The notes beneath the pieces were generated by a model. That model saw only the letters and a list, made by a program, of their open reading frames with translations. It was not told where the DNA came from and searched no databases. Made by a program: the position numbers and the translations under genes. DNA of 64,000 bases from Cohnella sp. GbtcB17 (GTDB lineage: Bacteria > Bacillota > Bacilli > Paenibacillales > Paenibacillaceae): NCBI RefSeq assembly GCF_019091135.1, contig NZ_JAGXJW010000005.1, forward strand, positions 124,001 to 188,000, given 5' to 3'. Of this stretch, positions 33,546-41,584 are shown piece after piece. Position 1 is the stretch's first letter. The number at the start of each line of letters is the position of its first letter.

Positions 33546-35881
33546 ATCGACGGAACAGCGGCGAACGTTGGCGCGTCCGGCCGGATGGCCCGGGCAAAGT
33601 CACCGGGGCGCTCGCCTACTTGACCGACATGGACGTTCCGGGAGCGTTATACGCCCTCGTGCTGCGCAGCCCCCACCCGCATGCCCGAATCGTATCCATC
33701 CATACAGAGGCGGCGCGAAGTCTCCCCGGCGTGGCGGCGGTGCTGACGCATGCCGACGTTCCGGGACTGAACCGATTCGGCATCGCCCGGCAGGATCAGC
33801 CTGTATTCTGCGAAGACCGAACGAGGTATGTCGGAGATGCCGTCGCCGCCGTGGCGGCGGAGACGTTAGCACTGGCCGGGAGCGCCTTGGACCTGATCGA
33901 AGTGGAATACGAACCGCTGCCGATTGTTGGCGATCCGGAGCAGGCGCTTCTGCCCGAAGCGCCGCTGCTGCATCCCGAAGGCAACATTCTCCATTCGAAG
34001 TCTTACCGGAGCGGAGACGCCGAAGCGATCTTCGGCCAATGCGCTCACGTCGTCGAAGAGACGTACGTCACCACACGGCAGATGCATGCTTATATGGAGA
34101 CCGAAGGAGGGCTGTTCGTCCCTGGCCCGGACGGCAGCTTAACTGTATATGCGCCCACACAGCACGGCTTCATGGACCGGCTGCAGCTGTCTCGCATCCT
34201 GGCGATGCCGGAGCGGCGAATACGGATCGTGTCCAGCCCGATCGGCGGCTCGTTCGGCGGCAAGGATGAACTGAACGTGCAGCCTTACGGCTCGCTGCTG
34301 GCGATGGTGACAGGCCGCCCGGTCAAAATTCACAATTCTCGCCGCGAATCGGTCCGCTCCGGATTGAAGCGGCATCCGATGACGATCCGAATGAAAACCG
34401 GAACGGACGAGAGCGGACGAATCCTCGCGCATCGGGTGCGGATCGTGGCCGACACGGGGCCCTACGCTACGCTCGGAGCCGAGGTGCTGAACTTCGCGAC
34501 CGAGCATGTCGTCAGCGCGTATCGGTTCGGCAGCGTCGACGTCGAGAGCATATCCGTCTTTACGAACAACGGGATGTCCGGCGAGTTCCGCGGCTTCGGC
34601 GGGAATCAGGCGATTTTCGCGCTCGAAGGTCAGATGGATCGGCTGGCGGAAGCGGTCGGCATGGACCCGTGGGAATTCCGGCGGCTGAACATGAAGGCCG
34701 CGGATGAACCGGGGCCATTCGGACAGACGATCGCAAGGACAGACGGCTTGGCGAAGGTATGGGCCGCGGCGGCTGACAGTGCGTTGTGGAAGGAACGAGT
34801 GCATCTTGATATTTCAGAAAATTCTGATATTATATCAACTTCGTCAGCAACATTTGATCCGAAGAGGGGCGGCGGGGATCTTCCGCTTTGGAAGCGCACC
34901 GGCATTGGAGCCGCTCTCGTCATGCACGGCGCTGGGCTCGGATACGGAATTCCGGACCCGTCCGGCGGCAGACTTGCGCTTCGGAAGGATGGGAAGATCG
35001 AGGCCTCGTTCGGCTTCGAGGAATGCGGCCAAGGGTTGATCGCGACGCTGGAGCAGATGCTGGTCGAGCGGTTCGGCTTCGCCGCCGAAGATCTTCGCAT
35101 CGTCATTGGCGACAGCGACGCCGTTCCGGACAGCGGCTCGAGCACGGCGTCCCGGGCGACGAGCATGATGTGGAAGTCGCTAAGCCTGCTGCAGACGCCG
35201 TTCACCGAGAAGCTGCTGACCGAAGCGGCGAACTGCTGCGGGCTGCCCGTTCAGCGGCTGCGGTTAGGTCCGGGCGGCATTTGGGACCGTGAGTCCGGCG
35301 AGCGGGCGATCGGCTACCCGGCGTTGGCCGAACGGCTGGCGGAGCCGATCGTATGCGAAGCGAGCACGAGCTACCCGGTCCCCGATACGGACATTGTCGG
35401 CGCCCACTATCTGTATTCGTATGCGGCAGTTGTCGTCAAGGTCGAGATCGACGATCTGACTGGCCGGATTCGCGTCCTACGGCAATTCCATGCCGTAGCC
35501 GCAGGCCCGGTCATGAACCCCCAGGGCTATCTTGGCCAGATCGAGGGCGGCAGCTCGATGGCGCTCGGCTTCGCTTTGCTTGAAGAGTCGACGATGGCAC
35601 AAGGTCAATACATCGCGAACAACTTCGATACGTATCTCATCCCGACGATCGCCGACCTGAGCGGTCCTGTCGAAGTGCTGGCGATCGAGGATTTGCCGGA
35701 TGGAGACGCATACGGGCCGAGAGGCGTCGGCGAGATCGGCTCGGTCGGCTTGGCTGCCGCGATCGCCTCGGCGGTTCGGAACGCCGCCGGCATTTTTATT
35801 CATCGATTGCCGATCGATCCCGCTCTTCTGCAGGAAGTTATGCCTATCGGACAATGGGCGGTGATGAGCGATGAACGATAA
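33536..35881 (+). CDS. pucD: Xanthine dehydrogenase molybdopterin-binding subunit
   Basis: 781 residues from the ATG at 33536 with AAAGGAGGGG upstream. The large molybdopterin subunit motifs are visible: VTGALAYLTDMDVPGALYAL, RIVSSPIGGSFGGKDELNVQ, GMSGEFRGFGGNQAIFALEG, EECGQGLIATLEQM, and the C-terminal GPRGVGEIGSVGLAAAIA that carries the catalytic Glu (RGVGEIG). Length is normal for the family. It oxidises hypoxanthine and xanthine to urate. An AT-rich stretch (34801-34860) encodes about 20 extra residues in a linker and is unlike the rest of the gene. It overlaps the FeS subunit gene by 11 bases. Confidence 0.92.
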   Translation: MLLNRRNSGERWRVRPDGPGKVTGALAYLTDMDVPGALYALVLRSPHPHARIVSIHTEAARSLPGVAAVLTHADVPGLNRFGIARQDQPVFCEDRTRYVGDAVAAVAAETLALAGSALDLIEVEYEPLPIVGDPEQALLPEAPLLHPEGNILHSKSYRSGDAEAIFGQCAHVVEETYVTTRQMHAYMETEGGLFVPGPDGSLTVYAPTQHGFMDRLQLSRILAMPERRIRIVSSPIGGSFGGKDELNVQPYGSLLAMVTGRPVKIHNSRRESVRSGLKRHPMTIRMKTGTDESGRILAHRVRIVADTGPYATLGAEVLNFATEHVVSAYRFGSVDVESISVFTNNGMSGEFRGFGGNQAIFALEGQMDRLAEAVGMDPWEFRRLNMKAADEPGPFGQTIARTDGLAKVWAAAADSALWKERVHLDISENSDIISTSSATFDPKRGGGDLPLWKRTGIGAALVMHGAGLGYGIPDPSGGRLALRKDGKIEASFGFEECGQGLIATLEQMLVERFGFAAEDLRIVIGDSDAVPDSGSSTASRATSMMWKSLSLLQTPFTEKLLTEAANCCGLPVQRLRLGPGGIWDRESGERAIGYPALAERLAEPIVCEASTSYPVPDTDIVGAHYLYSYAAVVVKVEIDDLTGRIRVLRQFHAVAAGPVMNPQGYLGQIEGGSSMALGFALLEESTMAQGQYIANNFDTYLIPTIADLSGPVEVLAIEDLPDGDAYGPRGVGEIGSVGLAAAIASAVRNAAGIFIHRLPIDPALLQEVMPIGQWAVMSDER
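34801..34860 (+). repeat. AT-rich palindromic insert inside the XDH molybdenum subunit gene
   Basis: These 60 bases are 32% GC in a gene that is otherwise clearly GC-rich. They contain nested inverted repeats: TTGATAT/ATATCAA (34806-34812, 34832-34838) and TCAGAA/TTCTGA (34814-34819, 34822-34827). The reading frame stays open and adds a Ser/Asp-rich loop (ISENSDIISTSSATFD). Confidence 0.55.
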
Positions 35882-36368
35882 GGAAACGGCGGCAATCGCG
35901 GATTGGTCATGCACAGTAAACGGGAGGGCGGTAGCGCTGCAGCTGCCGCAAGCGAGGCGTCTGCTCGACATCATTCGGGAAGATCTGGGTCTCACCGGGA
36001 CGAAGCGTTCGTGCGAGATCGGAAGATGCGGCGCCTGCATGGTGCTTGTCGACGGTGCGCCGGTCAATGCCTGCCTGATGATGGCTTACCAGTGCGCCGG
36101 CCGCACGCTCGTGACGATCGAAGGAATCGCGAACGAGGACGATCTCCACCCGGTGCAGCGGGCTTTCCTCGAAGAAGGCGGCTACCAATGCGGCTATTGC
36201 ACGCCGGGCATGATCGTATCGGTGAAGGCGCTGCTGGATGCGAAGCCGAATCCTTCGTTCGAAGAAGTGGAGGAGGCGCTGTCGGGCAATTTGTGCCGGT
36301 GCACCGGCTATGGAGGCATCCTACGTGCGGTGCATCGAGCCATCGAGGAGGGACAGAGTCGCCCATGA
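35871..36368 (+). CDS. pucE: Xanthine dehydrogenase 2Fe-2S subunit
   Basis: 165 residues, start overlapping the end of the molybdenum subunit gene. The plant-ferredoxin-like cluster site is SCEIGRCGACMVLVDGAPVN with a fourth Cys in NACLMM. The helical second cluster has GGYQCGYCTPGMIVSVKALL and NLCRCTGYGGIL. Both [2Fe-2S] sites are therefore complete. It transfers electrons from the molybdenum centre to FAD in the three-subunit xanthine dehydrogenase. Its stop overlaps the guanine deaminase start. Confidence 0.93.
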   Translation: MNDKETAAIADWSCTVNGRAVALQLPQARRLLDIIREDLGLTGTKRSCEIGRCGACMVLVDGAPVNACLMMAYQCAGRTLVTIEGIANEDDLHPVQRAFLEEGGYQCGYCTPGMIVSVKALLDAKPNPSFEEVEEALSGNLCRCTGYGGILRAVHRAIEEGQSRP

Positions 36369-36850
36369 CCGAGAGAGAAAATCATATACGCCTTCTCAGG
36401 CGCTGCATCGAACTGTCGATAGAGGCGAGAGAATCGGGCAATACGCCTTTCGGCGCCTTGCTTGCGGATTCTGACGGGACGATTCTGTGGGAGCAGGGCA
36501 ATGTCGAGATTACCGAATCGTCGTGCATCGGCCATGCGGAGACCAAGCTCATGGACGAAGTGTCGCGACGATATTCGAAGGAACGGCTTCGGGATTGTAC
36601 GTTGTATTCGACCGCCGAGCCGTGCGCGATGTGCGCCGGTGCGATCTACTGGGGCAACGTCGGCAAAGTCGTATTCGGCATATCGGAGCAGAGACTGGGG
36701 CAGCTGACGGGCAATCATCCGCAAAATCCGACGCTTGACCTCCCGTGCCGGGAAGTGTTTGCCAAGGGAAGAAGAGCGATCGTCGTCATCGGGCCGTTCC
36801 CTGAGCTGGAATCGGAGACGATTGCCGCGCATGAGGGGTACTGGCGATGA
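36365..36850 (+). CDS. guaD: Guanine deaminase / nucleoside deaminase (CDA superfamily)
   Basis: 161 residues, start overlapping the previous stop as ATGA. Zinc-site motifs of the cytidine-deaminase fold are clear: GHAETKLMD (His and catalytic Glu) and STAEPCAMCAGAIYW (two Cys). N-terminal TPFGALLADSDGTIL also fits. Length matches GuaD of Bacillus (about 156). Placement directly after xanthine dehydrogenase genes supports conversion of guanine to xanthine, which the dehydrogenase then oxidises. Other CDA members such as tRNA adenosine deaminase are less likely here. Confidence 0.88.
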   Translation: MTERENHIRLLRRCIELSIEARESGNTPFGALLADSDGTILWEQGNVEITESSCIGHAETKLMDEVSRRYSKERLRDCTLYSTAEPCAMCAGAIYWGNVGKVVFGISEQRLGQLTGNHPQNPTLDLPCREVFAKGRRAIVVIGPFPELESETIAAHEGYWR

Positions 36851-37350
36851 AGACAACGATCGGAGAGGTTAATAAGATGGATCGGGACCGCTTCATGCAG
36901 GTATTCGGAGATGTCTTCGAGCACTCCCCCTGGGTGGCGGAGCGAGCGTGGGCGAAGAGGCCGTTTGGTTCAAAAGACGCGTTGTTCGAAGCGATGAAGA
37001 GTCAGGTTGTGCATAGCTCGGATGAAGAGAGGCTTGCGCTGTTCCGGGCTCATCCCGACCTGGCCACCCGACTCAAGATTACCGAGCGGTCTGAAGGCGA
37101 GCAGCGGGGGGCGGGGCTGGATCGGCTGTCGCCGGAGGAATATCGGCGCTTTGACGGTCTGAACCGTGCCTATCGAGATCGATTCGGCTTCCCCTTCATC
37201 ATGGCGGTATCCGGCAAAACGAAGGAACAAATCGCGCAGGCGATGACACTGCGTATCGAGAACGGGCAGGCGGAGGAGGAAGCGCAAGCGCTGCTGGAAG
37301 TGCTCCGGATCGCCGAGATCCGCCTAAGCCATATGGGGCTCGATTCCTGA
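36847..37350 (+). CDS. uraD: OHCU decarboxylase (2-oxo-4-hydroxy-4-carboxy-5-ureidoimidazoline decarboxylase)
   Basis: 167 residues, start overlapping the previous stop (ATGA). Recognised by FGDVFEHSPWVAERAWAKRP, the catalytic His region FRAHPDLATRLKI, and the GFPFIMAVSGKTKEQIAQAM motif. It decarboxylates OHCU stereospecifically to (S)-allantoin, the third step of urate breakdown. In Bacillus subtilis this domain is the N-terminal part of PucL, fused to uricase; here it is a separate gene directly before uricase, in the same order, with a 27-base gap. Confidence 0.92.
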   Translation: MKTTIGEVNKMDRDRFMQVFGDVFEHSPWVAERAWAKRPFGSKDALFEAMKSQVVHSSDEERLALFRAHPDLATRLKITERSEGEQRGAGLDRLSPEEYRRFDGLNRAYRDRFGFPFIMAVSGKTKEQIAQAMTLRIENGQAEEEAQALLEVLRIAEIRLSHMGLDS

Positions 37351-37377
37351 TATCCAATTGGAAGGGGCTAAACATAA

Positions 37378-38340
37378 ATGTTGAATTTATCTTCCGGACG
37401 CACGCTGTATTACGGCAAAGGAGACGTTCTCGTCTATCGGACTTACGCCAGGCCGCTCGAGGTCCTTGCGATTCCGGAGTCGCCATATACGGGCAACCGC
37501 AACGTCATTTTCGCCCATAACGTCAAGTTCGCCGTCAGCGGACAATCGCTGCTGACCTCGTTCACGGAAGGGGATAACGGCCAAGTCGTCGCCACCGATT
37601 CGATGAAAAACTTCCTGCTCCGGCAAGCCGCTTCGTTCCAAGGATGCGCCGCAGAGGAACTATTGGGCTTCCTGGGCGAACGCTTTCTGGAGCAATACGC
37701 CCATATCGACGCGGTCGAGATCAGCGCGGACAGGATCCCGTTCCAGCCGGTCGAGGTACCGGGCCCGGGCGGATTTTACGACAGCAGCCTTGTGTTCCGG
37801 CGCTCGCATAACGAGCGCGCAAGCGCGGGACTTACGATCGAGAAGACCGAGTCCGGCCCTCGCATCGTCTCTCATTGGTGCGGACTGTCGGACCTGCAGC
37901 TGATCAAGGTGAGCGGCAGCTCCTTCTACGGTTTTATCCGCGACGAGTATACGACCCTTCCGGAGGCGAAGGACCGCCCGCTCTTTATCTTTCTCGACAT
38001 TCTTTGGAAATACGAGGACGCGGCGGACGCGCAGAAGCCCGAGGCGGGAAAGTACGTGGCGGCCGAGCAGATTCGCGATATCGCGCAGAACGTTTTCTAC
38101 GAATTCGCCACCCCCTCGATCCAATACCTGATCTGGCTGATCGGTCAGCGCATCCTGACCCGCTTCCCCCAGCTCGCCGAAGTCCGGTTCGAATCGAACA
38201 ACCGCACGTGGGAGACGATCGTCGAGCCCGCTGACGGCACGTCTGCCGGCGTGTTCACGGAGCCTCGGCCGCCGTACGGCTTCCAGGGCTTCTCGATGAC
38301 CCGGGACGACCTGTTGTCCGCGCCGGAGATTCCTTCGTGA
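37378..38340 (+). CDS. pucL: Urate oxidase (uricase)
   Basis: 320 residues from an ATG with GGAAGGGG about 10 bases upstream. Uricase motifs: VVATDSMKNFLLRQAASFQG (active-site Thr/Lys region), SGSSFYGFIRDEYTTLPEAK, DILWKYED and RVFESNN-like segment EVRFESNNRTWET. The tandem T-fold is expected to form a homotetramer; no cofactor is required. It oxidises urate to 5-hydroxyisourate. It lies between the OHCU decarboxylase and HIU hydrolase genes, so the three urate-ring steps are consecutive. The stop overlaps the next start. Confidence 0.94.
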   Translation: MLNLSSGRTLYYGKGDVLVYRTYARPLEVLAIPESPYTGNRNVIFAHNVKFAVSGQSLLTSFTEGDNGQVVATDSMKNFLLRQAASFQGCAAEELLGFLGERFLEQYAHIDAVEISADRIPFQPVEVPGPGGFYDSSLVFRRSHNERASAGLTIEKTESGPRIVSHWCGLSDLQLIKVSGSSFYGFIRDEYTTLPEAKDRPLFIFLDILWKYEDAADAQKPEAGKYVAAEQIRDIAQNVFYEFATPSIQYLIWLIGQRILTRFPQLAEVRFESNNRTWETIVEPADGTSAGVFTEPRPPYGFQGFSMTRDDLLSAPEIPS

Positions 38341-38732
38341 CGGGGCGTCTGACGACACATGTGCTGGATCTGTCCAATGGCAGGCCGGCGGTCGGCGTCA
38401 AGGTGCGGCTGCTTCGACTTACGAAGCCTGATGCCGAACATTCCGATGATACCGACGAAAATTGCCGGGAGCTTCTCGTGGCGGCGGAGACGAACGCGGA
38501 CGGCAGGCTGGAGCGGCCGCTGCTCGCGGACGGCGAACTGAAACGAGGGCTTTATGAGCTTATATTCGACGCAGGCGATTACTTCCGCAAAGCGACGGAC
38601 GCAAACGCCGCGATTCCCGAGCCGATATTCGATTCGGTGCCCGTCCGATTCCGCGTGAACGACCCGGATGCCCATTATCACATCCCGCTGTTGGTAGCGC
38701 CAGGCGGCTACAGTACGTATAGAGGGAGCTGA
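38337..38732 (+). CDS. pucM: 5-hydroxyisourate hydrolase (transthyretin-like, PucM)
   Basis: 131 residues with a GTG start that overlaps the uricase stop (GTGA). Family hallmarks: N-terminal LTTHVLDLSNGRPAVGVKV, central Arg in GRLERPLL, and the C-terminal YRGS signature. A slightly longer loop (DAEHSDDTDENCRE) than usual is present. It hydrolyses 5-hydroxyisourate to OHCU, the substrate of the decarboxylase encoded two genes upstream. Confidence 0.93.
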   Translation: MTGRLTTHVLDLSNGRPAVGVKVRLLRLTKPDAEHSDDTDENCRELLVAAETNADGRLERPLLADGELKRGLYELIFDAGDYFRKATDANAAIPEPIFDSVPVRFRVNDPDAHYHIPLLVAPGGYSTYRGS

Positions 38733-38738
38733 TCGAAG

Positions 38739-40133
38739 ATGAGCGGACGCTACGATCTTGTCGTGAAGCGAGGGACAGTTGTCCTGCCCGGAGAAGTCGT
38801 CGAAGCGGACATTGCCGTGAAGGACGGTAAGATCGCGGCGATCGACGAACGCATCGACGAGCGCTTGGCGACCCGGACGATTATGGCCGGCGGACATCTG
38901 GTCATGGCCGGCGTCATCGACGGGCATGTCCATCTGAACGAGCCGAATTTCGGACACTGGGAGGGCTTCGCGACCGGGACCGCTGCGCTCGCCGCCGGCG
39001 GTTGTACCGCATATGCGGATATGCCGCTTAACGGCAATCCGCCGACCGTCCATCTGGATGCATTGCGGCAGAAGGAGAGACTGGCGGAGGGAAGCTCGGT
39101 CGTCGATTACCGCTTCTGGGGAGGTCTCGTGCCGGGGAATCTGGACCATCTGCAGGAGCTTGCGGACGCCGGCGTCGTCGGATTCAAGGCGTTTATGTCC
39201 AATCCGGGCGGCGAAGGCGAAGGAAGGTTCCGCGAGGTGAACGTGACGGATATGCGCGCCGGTATGGAGAAGATTGCCGAGATCGACGGATTGCTCGCGC
39301 TGCACGCGGAGAGCGAGGCGATCACCTCCCTCCTGGCGGATCGGGCTCGGCGCGAAGGGCGCACGGGTCCTGGCGATTTTGCCGCCTCCCGGCCCGTCGA
39401 AGCCGAGACGTTCGCGGTGGCGGAGGCGCTTGCGATGGCGGAGGCCACGGGCTGCCGGCTGCACTTCGTCCACATCAGCTCGCCTGAAGCGGTCCGGATA
39501 ATCGCGAGGGCCCGCGGGCGCGGAATGGACGTCAGCTTAGAGACCTGCCCTCATTATTTAACGTTGACGGAGCGGCATATGGCGGAGCTCGGTCCGGTCG
39601 CCAAATGCGCGCCGCCCTTGCGCGACTCCGAACGGGTCGAGCGGCTGTGGTCGCACCTGTTGGCCGGGGAGATCGACCTGATCGCCTCCGATCACTCTCC
39701 TTGTCCGGAATCGATGAAGCTCGGCCGCGGGCTGACGTTCTTCGACGCTTGGGGAGGCATTGCCGGTGCGCAGAACACGCTGGAGCTGATGCTCGAGGAA
39801 GGATGGCAGAAGCGCGGCATGCCGCTCACGCAATTGACGGCGCTGCTGTCGGCCAATCCCGCCCGAAGGTTCGGCTTCTATCCTGGCAAGGGCGAGATCG
39901 CCGTCGGCTTCGATGCCGATCTGGCGATCGTCGACCCGTCCCGCCCCCGCACGCTAACCCGCGACGAACTGCTTCATCGCCATCCTCACAGCCCTTATAT
40001 CGGCATGCGCCTTACATGCAAGGTGGTCGCCACTTTATGCCGAGGGGAGACCGTTTATACGGCGGAAAAAGGCATCGTCGCTCCCGGCTTCGGCAAGCAC
40101 GTTCGCGCCAACCCTCGGCACGCCATCGGATAA
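38739..40133 (+). CDS. pucH: Allantoinase
   Basis: 464 residues. The dihydroorotase/allantoinase pattern is clear: VIDGHVHLNEPNFGHWEGF, carbamylated Lys region VVGFKAFMSN, ALHAESEAI, LHFVHISSPEAVRI and LIASDHSPCPESMK. Allantoinase opens allantoin to allantoate. It follows HIU hydrolase by 6 bases and completes the route from guanine to allantoate within one operon. The next enzymes (allantoate amidohydrolase, ureidoglycine/ureidoglycolate steps) are not seen in this window as classical PucF/PucG proteins. Confidence 0.93.
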   Translation: MSGRYDLVVKRGTVVLPGEVVEADIAVKDGKIAAIDERIDERLATRTIMAGGHLVMAGVIDGHVHLNEPNFGHWEGFATGTAALAAGGCTAYADMPLNGNPPTVHLDALRQKERLAEGSSVVDYRFWGGLVPGNLDHLQELADAGVVGFKAFMSNPGGEGEGRFREVNVTDMRAGMEKIAEIDGLLALHAESEAITSLLADRARREGRTGPGDFAASRPVEAETFAVAEALAMAEATGCRLHFVHISSPEAVRIIARARGRGMDVSLETCPHYLTLTERHMAELGPVAKCAPPLRDSERVERLWSHLLAGEIDLIASDHSPCPESMKLGRGLTFFDAWGGIAGAQNTLELMLEEGWQKRGMPLTQLTALLSANPARRFGFYPGKGEIAVGFDADLAIVDPSRPRTLTRDELLHRHPHSPYIGMRLTCKVVATLCRGETVYTAEKGIVAPGFGKHVRANPRHAIG

Positions 40134-40168
40134 ACCGTACGCCAACTACGAGGAAGGGGGAGGACGAG

Positions 40169-41554
40169 ATCTCGAACAAGCTATTCTACAACGGAACCGT
40201 TCTGACGATGTCAGAGGACGGAGCCGTATACAAGCCAGGCTACGTACTGGTGGAGGGCGACACCATTCGGGAAGTGGGGGAATGGCGGCAGGAAGAGAGA
40301 TTCGAGCGTCTTCGCGATAGCTGCGACTTCGTTTACGATGCCGAGGGGAAGGCGATTATCCCCGGGTTGATTAACGCGCATACGCATTTATTCCAAACCT
40401 ATATGCGCGGCGTGTCCGACCACTTCCCGCTCGCCCAATGGTTGCGAGAGATTATATGGCCGCTCAGCCTCGCGATGGAGCCGGAGGACTTCTATCTGGC
40501 CGCTCTCGTCGGTTGCATCGAAAATTTAAAATCCGGCGCCACCTACCTCATGGATCATCATTACATTCATACCTCGCTAGAAAACACGGCCGGCGTCCTT
40601 CGGGCGTTCGTCGATTCCGGCATTCGCGGCCATCTGGCGCGTGGCGGTTCGGATCTGGCCGGCGAACCGAAGCTGCGCGAGTCGGCTGAACGCATGTTCG
40701 CGGCGACGGACGAACTTCTGGAACGCTGGGAAGGGGCTGCATCGGGAAGAGTTCGTATCGCGCTCGGACCGCTTAATCTGTACGGCTGCTCGCGTTCCTT
40801 CCTTGAAGATGCAGCCCGCTACAGCGCCGACCGCGGCTTGATCAACCACATTCACGTCGCGGAGACCCGCGGCCAGATCGACAACACGATGGAGCGATTC
40901 GGCTTGCGCAACCTGGAATTGTTAAGCGAGGTCGGTTTGCTCAGCGAGAAAACTCAGGTTGTGCACGGGATCTGGCTTGACGACGGCGAGCTGGAAACGA
41001 TTCGGGAGCGGCGCGCGTCAGTCGTCCATTGCCCGGTGTCCAACATGTATCTGGCTTCGGGCGTAGCGAGATTGCCCGAGATGAGGCGGCTCGGCATTAA
41101 TGTGGCGCTCGGCACGGATGGACCGGGCAGCAACAACTGCCAGGACAATCTTGAGGTGCTTAAATTTACCGCCTGCCTGCACAAGGTCCACACGCTCGAT
41201 TCGACGCTGCTTCCGCCCATGGACGTGCTGAGCATGGCTACGCTGGGCGGCGCGAAGGCCATGGGGCGGGAGCGCGACCTGGGAAGCCTGGAGCCGGGCA
41301 AGAAGGCCGACATCGTTGTCGTCGATTTATTGAAGCCTCACATCAGCCCCGTTCATCGCGTCTCCTCCGCGCTCGTATACAACGCCAACGGCAACGATGT
41401 CGAGCTCGTCATGGTGGGCGGTCAAGTCGTCGTGGAGAAGGGCGTCTGCACGTTCGTCGACGAACGGGACATTTTGCTTAAGGCCCAATCCCGCGTCGAT
41501 ACGCTGCGTGCGAAGCTGGCGAGTCGATATCCCGTTTTCGCGGCGGCGCATTAG
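40169..41554 (+). CDS. Amidohydrolase/deaminase of the TrzN/SsnA/guanine-deaminase-like group, apparent ATC start
   Basis: About 461 residues if translation starts at ATC 40169, which would give MSNKLFYNGTVLTMSEDG. A GGGGGAGG site is 5 to 8 bases upstream and there is no ATG, GTG or TTG at a normal distance. The next in-frame ATG (40208) would remove the first beta strands of the family. Metal motifs: PGLINAHTHLFQTYMRGVSD, INHIHVAETRGQ, VVHGIWLDDG, ALGTDGPGSNNCQDNLE. It is a deaminase or chlorohydrolase-like enzyme acting on an aminated or substituted purine/pyrimidine ring; exact substrate unknown. It ends the amidohydrolase series and precedes the Rieske oxygenase. Confidence 0.82.
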   Translation: MSNKLFYNGTVLTMSEDGAVYKPGYVLVEGDTIREVGEWRQEERFERLRDSCDFVYDAEGKAIIPGLINAHTHLFQTYMRGVSDHFPLAQWLREIIWPLSLAMEPEDFYLAALVGCIENLKSGATYLMDHHYIHTSLENTAGVLRAFVDSGIRGHLARGGSDLAGEPKLRESAERMFAATDELLERWEGAASGRVRIALGPLNLYGCSRSFLEDAARYSADRGLINHIHVAETRGQIDNTMERFGLRNLELLSEVGLLSEKTQVVHGIWLDDGELETIRERRASVVHCPVSNMYLASGVARLPEMRRLGINVALGTDGPGSNNCQDNLEVLKFTACLHKVHTLDSTLLPPMDVLSMATLGGAKAMGRERDLGSLEPGKKADIVVVDLLKPHISPVHRVSSALVYNANGNDVELVMVGGQVVVEKGVCTFVDERDILLKAQSRVDTLRAKLASRYPVFAAAH

Positions 41555-41584
41555 AAAATCTAATTACACGAAAGGGTTGATCTC

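Noticed and set aside
39605..40168. N-terminal extension of the amidohydrolase gene into allantoinase
   Set aside because: The region overlaps the coding sequence of allantoinase in another frame and is Arg-rich nonsense; the family start lies at about 40169.
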